Shown here: positions 33,158 through 41,863 of the stretch, piece after piece | How the letters are laid out: every line of letters starts with the position of its first letter | Position numbering within the stretch: the stretch's first letter is position 1 | Notes under the pieces: model-generated | What the model was told of the DNA's origin: nothing | Seen by the model: only the letters and a program-made list of their open reading frames with translations | Database searches by the model: none | Program-made: the position numbers and the translations under genes | Source of the DNA: CAYVAP01 sp964343195 | GTDB taxonomy: Bacteria > Bacteroidota > Bacteroidia > J057 | Assembly: GCA_964343195.1 (NCBI GenBank) | Contig: CAYFIR010000010.1 | Location: 45,713 to 109,712, forward strand | Reading direction: 5' to 3' | DNA: 64,000 nucleotides

Positions 33158-35629
33158 TCAGGACTTATTCTCCCTGGAGCGCAGCTGGGTTCGCGCACGA
33201 GCATCAGCCGACAGCTCTGGCGAGTCTGGCAGGGGAATTCGCATGGTCACCCGCGTACCGTCACCAGTATTCTCAAACTGAAGCAGGTTCTTCATGTCGT
33301 ACAGGGTCTCCAGCCGGGAAATGGAGTTGCTAAGTCCGGTGCTCTTGTAAATACGGCTCAGGTCTATGCCAGGGCCGTTATCGTACACTTCGCAGGTCAG
33401 GAAGTTGTCTTTTACCCAGGCCTTCACACTCACAAATCCAGACTGCATGATCTTGGAGATCCCGTGCTTGATACAGTTTTCCACCAGAGTCTGTATGATG
33501 AAGCTGGGCACCAAAACGCTCTGAGCCTTGGGGTCGATCTCAATCTCGGTTTCGAGGCGATTTCCGAAGCGAATCTGCTCCAGTTCCAGGTAGGTGCGGA
33601 TCAGGCTCATCTCTTCCTGTAGCGGCAGGAACTGCTCGCTGGATTTTTTGGTGGTGAACCTCAGAATAAACGCCAGCTTCTCCACCGCCTGCTCTGCGAG
33701 ATCAGCGGATTCGTGCACCAGCTCCGTGATGGAGTTGAGGGTATTAAAAAGGAAGTGAGGATTGATCTGCGAGCGCAATGCGGTCAGGTTCGCCTCGTAA
33801 GTCTGTTCGACCAGTTCCTTTTCCCTCTCTACACGGCGCATCACGTTGATGGTGAGCTGGGTCTGTTGGACCAACTGGGAAATCAGGTCAAGGTCACTCA
33901 GGTTGTACACCCCTCGTTTCTTTCGTCCCAGTAGTAGCAGGCCATAGCGGTCCTCATCCACCTTGATGGTAATCGGAGAAATAAGCGCAAAATCGGAATC
34001 CTGCACTTCGGCCTCCAGTTCATCAGGCAGGGTGATAGAAGAAATTTCCTTATTTCGTGACCAGACCGTATTCCCTTCCCTAAGCTTCTCATAAATCTGC
34101 TGCGGATGGGCAATTCCCTCAATCGGAGTTTGCTGCTCATGCTCCCTCGCTGCCCACCACAATTGAACAGGCTCTGCCTGAAAGTATGTTTTTACCTCAT
34201 GGGTCAGGTCACGATTCAGCTCATCTGGATTCAGATACTGTGAGATACGCTTAATAAAGCTAAAGAAAGTCGTCAGGCGTTCACGCTGCGAGGTAACAAA
34301 GTAGCGATTGATCCTGCTTTCATTGGCCAGGTAAATAAACCGTGCGAGTAACCCTACGAACAGAAAGGTCATGAACTCCAAAAACCGGCGATAGGTCACA
34401 TCTGGCTGCAGGTAATCAAACAATTGAATAATTGCCAGGTATATCACGATCCCAAAAATAATGGTGACCAGATACTGAAACGTCTGCGTTACTACCAGGC
34501 TAATTTTACCAAACTGGGACCGGAGATAACTCGCGTTCAGGACCGGGAAGAAAAAAAGCAGATACAGCATGAACCAGACATGCTCACGATGGACGACTTC
34601 CAGATGGTTGTCTGCGTCGAGGAAATAGGTCCAGCCTGCCAGACCAATTAATGCGACCAGTCCGAGGGCCATTCGGTGCTTGAGTTCCTGCTCAGACCAT
34701 TTCCGAGTCAGATAAAGCATCAAGGTCCCTGACAGATGCCAAAGAAAAAACTGGGCAGTATAGTTTTCAATTAAAATGTGGAAATGCTTGAGTTGCAGGC
34801 CCACAAAGATTATGTCATAAAAACTGTACACATATAGTCCTGCTAATAGGACAGAAGGCAGAACCATCCATCGATATGGACTTTCTGACTTGAAGGCAAA
34901 GTACGTGATCGTGTAAAGAAACAGGAGGAGGGAGAAACTGATGATAAAAAGCTGCTCTGCCCACAAAGCAGATTCATCCAGGTTGCTTTCAATGATGAGG
35001 AACAAATGATGTCCCAGTTGAAGCATAAAAAACAGAAAGGCAGACACTACTACCAGCAGAACAGAAAGGTTCTCCCTAAAATTAGTTCTACGCACCAACG
35101 GTAAAAGAATAGCCAGCACAACGAGTCCCAGGAAGGCTCCAAGCCCTACAATCCAGCCACTGAGGTTCCAGTACCACCCAAAATCATTAAAGGAGAAAGA
35201 CAGCCGAAAGCCATTGGTAATAAAGGCTCCATTTATCTCCTCCTTGGCTTGTGTATAGGGATCCGGGCGCTCCAGGTTGGCCGCAAAAACGTATCCTGGC
35301 AGGGCTGCCCTGGTAATGGTGTCGATCACCCCAGCACGAATAACCTCCTGATAATCAAGAGAAAGCAGCCTATCACCAGCCTTTACGCGAGCCTGATCTG
35401 TCGGACGATAGCCTGGCAGTGGATGTACCTTATCTGCGATGACTCCCCCTTCTGTATCCTTCCAGACTACCCAGTCGTTGCCTTCAAACTCAGCTGGAAG
35501 GTCATCGACTACCTTGTAGTCCGTAATTTCTGATACATCCTGGAGAAAAAGCCATGCCTGGGCTGCAAGCCCGAGGTAGAACAATACGAGGGTAACAAGC
35601 CAGGCCCGGTTAATACGATCTATTTGCAT
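33158..35629 (-). CDS. LytS-type sensor histidine kinase
   Basis: This 823-residue inner-membrane sensor kinase has an N-terminal membrane helix and an outer PDZ-like region (PTDQARVKAGDRLLSLDYQ, about residues 75-95). A multi-helix membrane block (about 165-440) follows, then a GAF-like cytoplasmic domain (about 470-600). The His_kinase core follows: LRSQINPHFLFNTLNSI with the phospho-histidine, N-box TLVENCIKHGI and G-box EVYDNGPGID. Such kinases normally signal to a LytTR response regulator, but none lies nearby. The stimulus is unknown. Confidence 0.92.
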   Translation of the reverse strand: MQIDRINRAWLVTLVLFYLGLAAQAWLFLQDVSEITDYKVVDDLPAEFEGNDWVVWKDTEGGVIADKVHPLPGYRPTDQARVKAGDRLLSLDYQEVIRAGVIDTITRAALPGYVFAANLERPDPYTQAKEEINGAFITNGFRLSFSFNDFGWYWNLSGWIVGLGAFLGLVVLAILLPLVRRTNFRENLSVLLVVVSAFLFFMLQLGHHLFLIIESNLDESALWAEQLFIISFSLLLFLYTITYFAFKSESPYRWMVLPSVLLAGLYVYSFYDIIFVGLQLKHFHILIENYTAQFFLWHLSGTLMLYLTRKWSEQELKHRMALGLVALIGLAGWTYFLDADNHLEVVHREHVWFMLYLLFFFPVLNASYLRSQFGKISLVVTQTFQYLVTIIFGIVIYLAIIQLFDYLQPDVTYRRFLEFMTFLFVGLLARFIYLANESRINRYFVTSQRERLTTFFSFIKRISQYLNPDELNRDLTHEVKTYFQAEPVQLWWAAREHEQQTPIEGIAHPQQIYEKLREGNTVWSRNKEISSITLPDELEAEVQDSDFALISPITIKVDEDRYGLLLLGRKKRGVYNLSDLDLISQLVQQTQLTINVMRRVEREKELVEQTYEANLTALRSQINPHFLFNTLNSITELVHESADLAEQAVEKLAFILRFTTKKSSEQFLPLQEEMSLIRTYLELEQIRFGNRLETEIEIDPKAQSVLVPSFIIQTLVENCIKHGISKIMQSGFVSVKAWVKDNFLTCEVYDNGPGIDLSRIYKSTGLSNSISRLETLYDMKNLLQFENTGDGTRVTMRIPLPDSPELSADARARTQLRSRENKS

Positions 35630-36109
35630 GAAAAGCCGCCCTAGAGGATAGTTGAATGAGGTTGCCTTAAGCTAAACAGGAATTGCTCCAAAAAAAAACT
35701 AGGGGATTCCATTCCGCTTCCGGAAGAATCAACCCTAGCCCTTGCTCTTGTAATCCAGGATTATCGCCCTTTCATGTTTCAATGATAGTAAGAGTTCGGG
35801 TGAACCAACCCATTTCGTGTTTTATCTGCCACATTACCTGCACGAATGGTCAATATCATTGCGCGAACGGCCAATTCTATCCAGAAATATAAAAGGTAAC
35901 ATTCCCACAAAATTGACACAAACACAAACTCCTGACAATCAGACCAAAACAAACAATAATACCCCAATCCGAACCACATATTGGCCCAAAATGGGGAAGA
36001 AATACACAAAATAAGTGTAAGAAATAAACAGAGCAGCCTAATGTGCTCCTCAACAGGGGTTTCTTACATTGACAGATATAGATCAAATAGCGTGCCATCA
36101 GATCTATAA
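35630..36109. other. 480-base AT-rich gap upstream of the kinase
   Basis: There is no supported protein gene. Two Cys/Phe-rich minus-strand frames of about 75 codons are not protein-like. The gap contains a strong minus-strand terminator-like hairpin at 35690, which suggests a short transcript or a leader in this gap. Confidence 0.4.
35690..35738 (-). terminator. Orphan terminator or attenuator hairpin
   Basis: On the minus strand CTAGGG and CCCTAG bracket an inner hairpin TTCCG-GAAG-CGGAA, followed by AGTTTTTTTTT. It lies 61 bases before the kinase start, so it could attenuate that gene. Confidence 0.6.
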
Positions 36110-36147
36110 AATAAAAATGCCCATGACCGACATCCGGTCACGGGCAT
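36110..36147 (-). terminator. Terminator of mltG
   Basis: On the minus strand ATGCCCGTGACCG and CGGTCATGGGCAT pair (one G-T), followed by TTTTTATTTT, 25 bases after the stop. Confidence 0.88.
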
Positions 36148-36171
36148 CTGAAAAAAAGGCAAAACGCCTGA

Positions 36172-37209
36172 TTATCGGATTCCACGTTGATTAAGCATGT
36201 TGTGATACTCCCGAGCATAGGCATTGTGCTGTGCCAGCGTCTCCGAGAACTGGTGATAGCCAGAACCATCCACCCGGGCACAGAAAAACATAAAATCATG
36301 TCTTTCGGCATTCAGGACCGCATCGATACTCGAAATGGAGGGCGTACAAATGGGTCCAGGAGGAATACCAGCGTACAGGTAGGTGTTATATGGGGAGTCG
36401 GTCTGTAAGTGGGAATTCAGAATGCGGCGTAGGGTAAAATCCCCAACGGCAAATTTCACGGTTGGGTCCGCCTCCAGAGGCCAGTTTTTTCGCACCCTAT
36501 TCAGGTATACTCCTGCAACGCGAGGTTTTTCATCATTCTTGTTGGTCTCTTCCTCCACAATGGAAGCCAGCGTCATGACTTCCAGTCGGCTCAGGTTCCA
36601 TTTACTTCGTGCGGCATTGCGGCTTTCGTTCCAAAAGGCCTTGTACTCCCGATACATTCGCTGCACAAACTCCTCCGGGCCGATGTTCCAATACAGTTCG
36701 TAGGTATTCGGGATAAAAATCGTCAAGGCAATATCAGGGGTCAGGCCATTGAACTTCTTTAGAAACTCTTCGTTGTTCAGCACCTGCTTCAGCTCTGTGC
36801 TGCTCATCTCCAGGTTTTCCCCTACATACTCAGCGAGTTGATCTGTCGATCGGAACTTCACAAAAGTGAAGTCCATGGGGGTCTGTTTGCCAGAACGCAA
36901 CAAGGTTACCAACTCCCGGGTGCTCATACCGTCCTCAATCAGGTATCGACCAGGGTAGACGTGACGTGGGAAGTTCATCTGCTCGGCGACAAAGTGAAAA
37001 GCCTCCACATCTGTGATCAGCTTTTGTTTGAGTAGTTCCTGCCCCACAAGGCGATAGTCCCAGCCAGTGTGAATAAAGAATTCAGCTGGTTTTCCATCAG
37101 CAGTACGGGTATTGGGGGAAAATATCGGCTGATAAACACGGGTATAGCCAATATAAAGGGCCGCTACGCCTATGAGCAGCCAGAACCATGGTTTTCTCAG
37201 GGTATTCAT
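36172..37209 (-). CDS. mltG: Endolytic murein transglycosylase
   Basis: This 345-residue inner-membrane enzyme cuts nascent glycan strands of peptidoglycan. It has one N-terminal membrane helix (residues 10-27), a LysM-like segment (about 50-115), then the YceG domain. EVMTLASIVEEET carries the catalytic glutamate, and YLNRVRKNWPLEADPTVKFA and YNTYLYAGIPPGPICTPS are family signatures. It lies just after the RNase Z gene, 21 bases apart, so the two are probably co-transcribed and share the terminator downstream. Confidence 0.96.
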   Translation of the reverse strand: MNTLRKPWFWLLIGVAALYIGYTRVYQPIFSPNTRTADGKPAEFFIHTGWDYRLVGQELLKQKLITDVEAFHFVAEQMNFPRHVYPGRYLIEDGMSTRELVTLLRSGKQTPMDFTFVKFRSTDQLAEYVGENLEMSSTELKQVLNNEEFLKKFNGLTPDIALTIFIPNTYELYWNIGPEEFVQRMYREYKAFWNESRNAARSKWNLSRLEVMTLASIVEEETNKNDEKPRVAGVYLNRVRKNWPLEADPTVKFAVGDFTLRRILNSHLQTDSPYNTYLYAGIPPGPICTPSISSIDAVLNAERHDFMFFCARVDGSGYHQFSETLAQHNAYAREYHNMLNQRGIR

Positions 37210-37230
37210 CTTCTAGGGTGATTGCAAAAC

Positions 37231-38217
37231 CTACGCCTTGATATCCACATCAGCAGGTGTCTCCTCATTGACACCGGACTTTATTTCCTGCTGTATGCGC
37301 TTAAGGTCATATACGTATCCATCGCGGGCCAGTTGAGTCTGCGGAAAGGCCGACCGGGCTTCTGACAGCAGAGGAAACAGATCCTTGTACCGGGCAGAAA
37401 AATGCCCCAGCAATAACCGCCCCACACCGGCTTTTTGTGCTACCTGTCCTGCCTGAAGGGCCGTGGAATGGTGCGTTGCAGTTGCTCGGTCGAGCATATT
37501 GTGAAGAAAGGTTGATTCATGGTAGAGCAGGAGCGTATCCTTGATGTAGGGGATGAGAGGTTCGGAATAGCAGGTATCCGAGCAGTAGGCAAATGAAAGT
37601 GGGGTTTCAGGGTCCGAGGTCACCTGCTCTGGAGTAATGGACCTACCATCATCCAGCGTGATGGTATTCCCCTGCTTCAGCAGCTTGAAATAGGTATTGG
37701 GAATCCCAAGAGACTTCGCCTTGTAAAAGTCAAACTTCCGCCGCGGATCGCTTTCCACAAAGCGAAACCCCCTACAAAAGATTCGGTGATCCAACGGCAA
37801 AAGCTCTACATGAAATCCCTTCTCCGGGTTGTCATAGATCACCTCTCCTGGTTCAAAATCCTCCGTGGGAATAAATTCCAGCTCATAGTTGAGGTAACTG
37901 GAAGTTTGGTCAAAAGTAGTATCCAGGATGTCCTTCAGGCCTCTTGGGGCAAATAGCTTGAGCGGAAAATTCCGTTCGTACAGCCCAAGTGAAGTCAGCA
38001 GGCCCGGAATACCCAGCACATGATCGCCATGTAGGTGTGAAATGAAGATGGCATCGAGCCGGGAAAATTTCACTCGGTGCTCCAGGAGGCGCATTTGGGT
38101 TCCTTCACCGCAATCCACCAGATGATGCCGGTCATTGACCGTAACCACCTGAGCCGAAGGATGTCGACTGGTGGTTGGTATTGCTGCACTCGTACCCAAC
38201 ACTCTAACCTGAAACAC
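37231..38217 (-). CDS. rnz: Ribonuclease Z
   Basis: This metallo-beta-lactamase-fold nuclease matures tRNA 3' ends, which matters here because CCA is not encoded in the tRNA at 23890. The protein has VRVLGTSAAIPTTSR, HLHGDHVLGIPGLL (zinc site), the exosite region, YCSDTCYSE and GHFSARY. There is no ATG near the conserved start. A GTG at 38217 (FQVRVLGTSAA) gives 328 residues, close to family length. The open frame extends to an ATG at 38286 with non-family sequence. Confidence 0.93.
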   Translation of the reverse strand: MFQVRVLGTSAAIPTTSRHPSAQVVTVNDRHHLVDCGEGTQMRLLEHRVKFSRLDAIFISHLHGDHVLGIPGLLTSLGLYERNFPLKLFAPRGLKDILDTTFDQTSSYLNYELEFIPTEDFEPGEVIYDNPEKGFHVELLPLDHRIFCRGFRFVESDPRRKFDFYKAKSLGIPNTYFKLLKQGNTITLDDGRSITPEQVTSDPETPLSFAYCSDTCYSEPLIPYIKDTLLLYHESTFLHNMLDRATATHHSTALQAGQVAQKAGVGRLLLGHFSARYKDLFPLLSEARSAFPQTQLARDGYVYDLKRIQQEIKSGVNEETPADVDIKA

Positions 38218-38275
38218 AATAAATACACTTGAATAAAGATTCCCAGGCCCTTGTCGGGCGGAAATTCGGATGAGG

Positions 38276-38305
38276 CAAAAACACAAAAACCGGTCCGAAG
38301 ACCGG
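38276..38305 (-). terminator. Terminator of the STAS gene
   Basis: On the minus strand CCGGTC-TTCG-GACCGG forms a UUCG tetraloop hairpin, followed by TTTTTGTGTTTTT. It separates the STAS gene from rnz. Confidence 0.92.
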
Positions 38306-38324
38306 CTTTATCGCAAGAGCCTGC

Positions 38325-38717
38325 CTATGACTGGCTCTTATTCTCTTCTTCTTCCTGGATCTCGTTCTCAAGCTCCATCATGTAAACAGCCTCACGGCCT
38401 TCTTCCTCCGTAGGAAGCACATTCAGGACAGACTCCAGATGAGAGATTTTCACCAGTTTCTCGACGTGGGGATTGAGGTTGGTAATTACCAACACTCCTC
38501 CAGCAGCACCACACAGGCGATTGGCCGTCAGGATGGCACTCAGTCCAGAGCTATCCACGTATTCCACTTCATCCAGGTTGAGCACGATGTTTTTGGTACC
38601 TTGTGCATTCAACTGGATAAACTCGCTCTTTAGCTGCGGAGAGATGCGTGAATCCACCTTCTCTTCCATGGGTTTTATCACTGAGTAGCGATCTTCAACA
38701 CTTTTTTCGAATCTCAT
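38325..38717 (-). CDS. STAS-domain anti-sigma-factor antagonist
   Basis: This 130-residue protein resembles SpoIIAA/RsbV. The phosphorylation motif YVDSSGLS has S56/S57 at the usual place, preceded by NIVLNLDEVEY. The C-terminus has an acidic tail (ELENEIQEEEENKSQ). Such proteins take part in partner switching with a serine kinase anti-sigma factor; in Bacteroidota the partner is often a SpoIIE-type phosphatase elsewhere. It has its own terminator. A CAAAGATA box at 38784-38791 (TATCTTTG on the minus strand) may be its -7 element. Confidence 0.93.
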   Translation of the reverse strand: MRFEKSVEDRYSVIKPMEEKVDSRISPQLKSEFIQLNAQGTKNIVLNLDEVEYVDSSGLSAILTANRLCGAAGGVLVITNLNPHVEKLVKISHLESVLNVLPTEEEGREAVYMMELENEIQEEEENKSQS

Positions 38718-38823
38718 GATTCCGCACGATTTTTATGAATCTATTTTGGGCAAGGAGTAGCAATTTCATTACTGCCCCAAGTCCAAAGATAAACAAAGTT
38801 GATTAATTGCCAGTCTGATTTTC

Positions 38824-39564
38824 ATGCCCGTAGCTCACAAGCTCAACATCAATGGTCAACAGATCCCCTATCGTGTCGTCAAGACGCATGGTCGCAGGAT
38901 CAGTCTCAGGTTCTCGGTGCGTGCCCCCCTGCTAGAGATTCGTACTCCTTCCGGAAGGTTTGGATATGCCGAACAAAAAGCCATAGATCACCAGCAGGAC
39001 TGGATATTGCAACATTTTCACTCCCGCAAACACCTCTGGGAACGTAGGGAAGCCTTGCAACAGCGTATTGAAAATGGCGAAATCCTTTACCAGGGACAAC
39101 TGGTTCCCTGGCAGGCTCATTTAGCGAACAAGTCCCGGATTGCCATAGACGAAAATGGGCTCCAGTTGCATCTAACCCCTCAGGATATGGAAGCCCCCAG
39201 ACTTCCCATGCTCTACCATGCCATGCGCACCCTCGCCAAAGGCATCCTCACCCCCATGGTCCACGACATCGCCCAGCGGACCGGCTCCCAGATCAATCAG
39301 GTACGGGTCAAGGACGTCACCAGCCGATGGGGCAGTTGCAGCAGCAAGTCCAACATCAACCTCAACTGGTACCTTATCATGATTGAGCCTGAGCTGATCG
39401 AGTACCTCATCATCCACGAGCTGATGCACCTCCGCGAGATGAACCACAGCCCACAGTACTGGGCATGGGTGGAAAAATTTTATCCCAATTACCAGGAAGC
39501 CGACCGACGCCTCAGCGAGCAGGAGTGGCTCATCGGGCTGTTTGATGTGTGGTTGGGGGAGTAG
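38824..39564 (+). CDS. YgjP-type metallopeptidase (SprT-like)
   Basis: This 246-residue cytoplasmic protein has the family pattern: RRISLRFSVRAPLLEIRTP near the start, VKDVTSRWGSCSSKSNINLNW near residue 162, and the zinc motif HELMH at 198-202 with a third ligand H208 (LREMNHSPQYW). This is the M48-related DUF45 family, often beside restriction systems in other genomes, though none occurs here. The peptidase target is unknown. Confidence 0.9.
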   Translation: MPVAHKLNINGQQIPYRVVKTHGRRISLRFSVRAPLLEIRTPSGRFGYAEQKAIDHQQDWILQHFHSRKHLWERREALQQRIENGEILYQGQLVPWQAHLANKSRIAIDENGLQLHLTPQDMEAPRLPMLYHAMRTLAKGILTPMVHDIAQRTGSQINQVRVKDVTSRWGSCSSKSNINLNWYLIMIEPELIEYLIIHELMHLREMNHSPQYWAWVEKFYPNYQEADRRLSEQEWLIGLFDVWLGE

Positions 39565-39650
39565 GAGGGAGTTGGGAGTTTAAAGGAAAAGCTGGGCTTG
39601 CCCAAGCCCAAATCACTTCCGATATTCGAAGCAACAAAACAAAACCCACC

Positions 39651-41171
39651 ATGAAATGCCTATCCCCCTTATTTCTGATAGCCACCATTCTGATTGCATG
39701 TGGCCCTACGGAAAATAGCTCCAGTTCTTCATCGCTAGCAGAAAAAGGCGACTCTCTGCTTGCCAATACTCCTCGGCCTGCCTCTCCAGTCCATTCCATA
39801 CGTGAAGAAGAGCCGTCCATGGAATTGGAACCACCGCTACAAATCAATAACGTACTCGACTCGCTGGATCAACTTTACAGCCGTGGGAGCCTCTACGCTA
39901 GCTTCGATGGTCAAACCTACTATTTTGTGAACCGCAATGGCAGGTGGGGTATGCTTGATGCCGAGTTCAATGAACTGCTGTCGCTGCAATACGATCAGAT
40001 TTACAATCCTGATGGCACCACGGTAGGCTGGGTTGAGGTAGAGAAAGGCGGAAAATTCGGTTTTTTCCAGTATCGCCAGCAAAAGTTAATCGAACCAACT
40101 TACGACCGCATCTTTCCTGGCAATAGCAACCGCATCGCTGCCTATGGCCAAAGCGGCACTCAGTTTACCGCCATATTGCCCGATGGGAGTACCCGTCCTG
40201 CGGAGGCGTCTGAGCGGCCTTTGTATGGGGAGAATCCACGGCAATGGAATTTCAACCTTGGACAAATCAAAGCCAAAAAACTTTTCGACAAGGGCAGCTC
40301 TGAATACCACATTCCAACTATGGCCAGGATACTGGTTCCCAGCTACCTGCACCAGTTGGGATTCCTGCCACAGACCATTGAACCACTAAATCCCACTCCC
40401 GGTGAAATCATGGCAGACGATGCCGTTACCCATGTCCGGGCACATGTTGAATCAAGCAAAACGTTTGGAGATAAACTGACAGCCTTCATCACTAATTTTT
40501 TCGAAGCAGGTATTTCCGGGCGTGACTATCAGGTTGACAAGCGATACCTGACGATAGTAGATCAACAAAATCAGATTCGGGATACCCTCATCCTGGGAGA
40601 AGATTGGGCGGGCAACCACCCGTGCGGAGATTTTACCGTCCGGTTTTTAGATCCTCAGTTGATCGAAGTGGAAGAAACCACAACCCATTGGGAAGATGCT
40701 CCGGGAGAATATACCTTCGCCACGAATTTTCGCTACTACCAAATTAACGATCAGGGAAAAACTGAGCCACTGGACAGACCACGCAAGTACGATTTCACCC
40801 ATGTCGTTCTCCTGGAGCCTCGCCACTTTGAAGGGTGCTTTTATCTCCCACTAAGCACTGCTGAGCGAGAAAAACTGAGCGAAGAAGACTACACCAATTA
40901 CACCCGTTTCCAGCACCTGCGGCTGGAAGACCTGGATCTGATGCGCAACGAAATTTTCGCGGAGTATGGCTATCGGTTCAAGTCCGAGAAGTGGCAGCAA
41001 TATTTTGGCTCCCAGGATTGGTACACGCCCCGCTACGACAATGTAGACGATCAACTCACCGAGATCGAGAAGCGCAACGTACAATTCATCCTGGAAGTGA
41101 GCGAGAAGCTGCGCGAAAACGAAGAGAAATATACCCAGCCTTCTCCCGCTCAGTTCCATGTAGCGGGGTAA
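39651..41171 (+). CDS. Hypothetical lipoprotein with WG-like repeats
   Basis: This protein of about 506 residues starts with a lipoprotein signal (MKCLSPLFLIATILIACGP), which decides the start at 39651 over the longer open frame. Two WG-like repeats are visible near residues 100-150 (GRWGMLDAEFNELLSLQYD and KFGFFQYRQQKLIEPTYDR). The larger C-terminal part holds a YARHG-like end, EIFAEYGYRFKSEKWQQYF. The function is unknown. It is five bases from the next gene, so the two are likely co-transcribed. Confidence 0.8.
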   Translation: MKCLSPLFLIATILIACGPTENSSSSSSLAEKGDSLLANTPRPASPVHSIREEEPSMELEPPLQINNVLDSLDQLYSRGSLYASFDGQTYYFVNRNGRWGMLDAEFNELLSLQYDQIYNPDGTTVGWVEVEKGGKFGFFQYRQQKLIEPTYDRIFPGNSNRIAAYGQSGTQFTAILPDGSTRPAEASERPLYGENPRQWNFNLGQIKAKKLFDKGSSEYHIPTMARILVPSYLHQLGFLPQTIEPLNPTPGEIMADDAVTHVRAHVESSKTFGDKLTAFITNFFEAGISGRDYQVDKRYLTIVDQQNQIRDTLILGEDWAGNHPCGDFTVRFLDPQLIEVEETTTHWEDAPGEYTFATNFRYYQINDQGKTEPLDRPRKYDFTHVVLLEPRHFEGCFYLPLSTAEREKLSEEDYTNYTRFQHLRLEDLDLMRNEIFAEYGYRFKSEKWQQYFGSQDWYTPRYDNVDDQLTEIEKRNVQFILEVSEKLRENEEKYTQPSPAQFHVAG

Positions 41172-41176
41172 TCTCC

Positions 41177-41809
41177 ATGAAGGCCAAAACCATTCTCCGG
41201 AATCTGGGAAAGATTCTCCTACTCTTCCCTATCATAGCCATCGGCCTGGGCATCGCCGTTGGCTCGCTGCGCTACCTGGAGCCAGACTTCAGTCGGGGCT
41301 TTTTGCGGGATAAGGCGGAAGTTTTTGACGGCATCTTCCAATATGGGCTGTACCTGCACATGCTGGGCACTCCACTGGCGCTTTTTCTTGGGACGAGCCA
41401 GGCATTCTTTCGCTACGAATGGAAGCAGGGAACGCACCACCGCTGGCTCGGGCGGGTCTATGCATTCGCAGTGATTTTCCTGGCCGCACCGGGCGGACTC
41501 ATCCTGGCGCCCTACTCAGCCGGAGGCTGGTGGGGAAAGGCCAGCTTCTTACTGCTGGGGCTGCTATGGCTGGTTTTTACCGCACAGGGCTGGTCTCATG
41601 CCCGCTCCAAACGATGGAACTCCCACCGACAATGGATGATCCGCAGCTACCTGCTCACCCTTTCAGCAGTAGTCCTCCGCATTGGCTTATTCGTTCAAAA
41701 TTCCCTCATCCAGGATTACAGTGAAGCTGGCTATGCCCTCCTCGCATGGCTGAGTTGGGTGCCGCTGCTATTAATTGGCGAGATCTTCTTGAGAAAATCC
41801 CAAAAGTGA
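41177..41809 (+). CDS. DUF2306-like membrane protein
   Basis: This 210-residue protein has about six membrane helices. The motifs HRWLGRVYAFAVIF and HRQWMIRSYLLTLSAVVLR, with conserved histidines, match the DUF2306 family, which may bind haem or act in redox, unproven. It starts five bases after the preceding lipoprotein gene. Confidence 0.85.
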   Translation: MKAKTILRNLGKILLLFPIIAIGLGIAVGSLRYLEPDFSRGFLRDKAEVFDGIFQYGLYLHMLGTPLALFLGTSQAFFRYEWKQGTHHRWLGRVYAFAVIFLAAPGGLILAPYSAGGWWGKASFLLLGLLWLVFTAQGWSHARSKRWNSHRQWMIRSYLLTLSAVVLRIGLFVQNSLIQDYSEAGYALLAWLSWVPLLLIGEIFLRKSQK

Positions 41810-41863
41810 CCGTAAGGATCGATGACCTCTTCATCGCCCATTATTTGCCCCCTTTATCACTGA

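Noticed and set aside
35779..36098. Two Cys/Phe-rich minus-strand frames of about 75 codons
   Set aside because: The composition follows the AT-rich DNA, there is no start context, and no family resemblance is seen.
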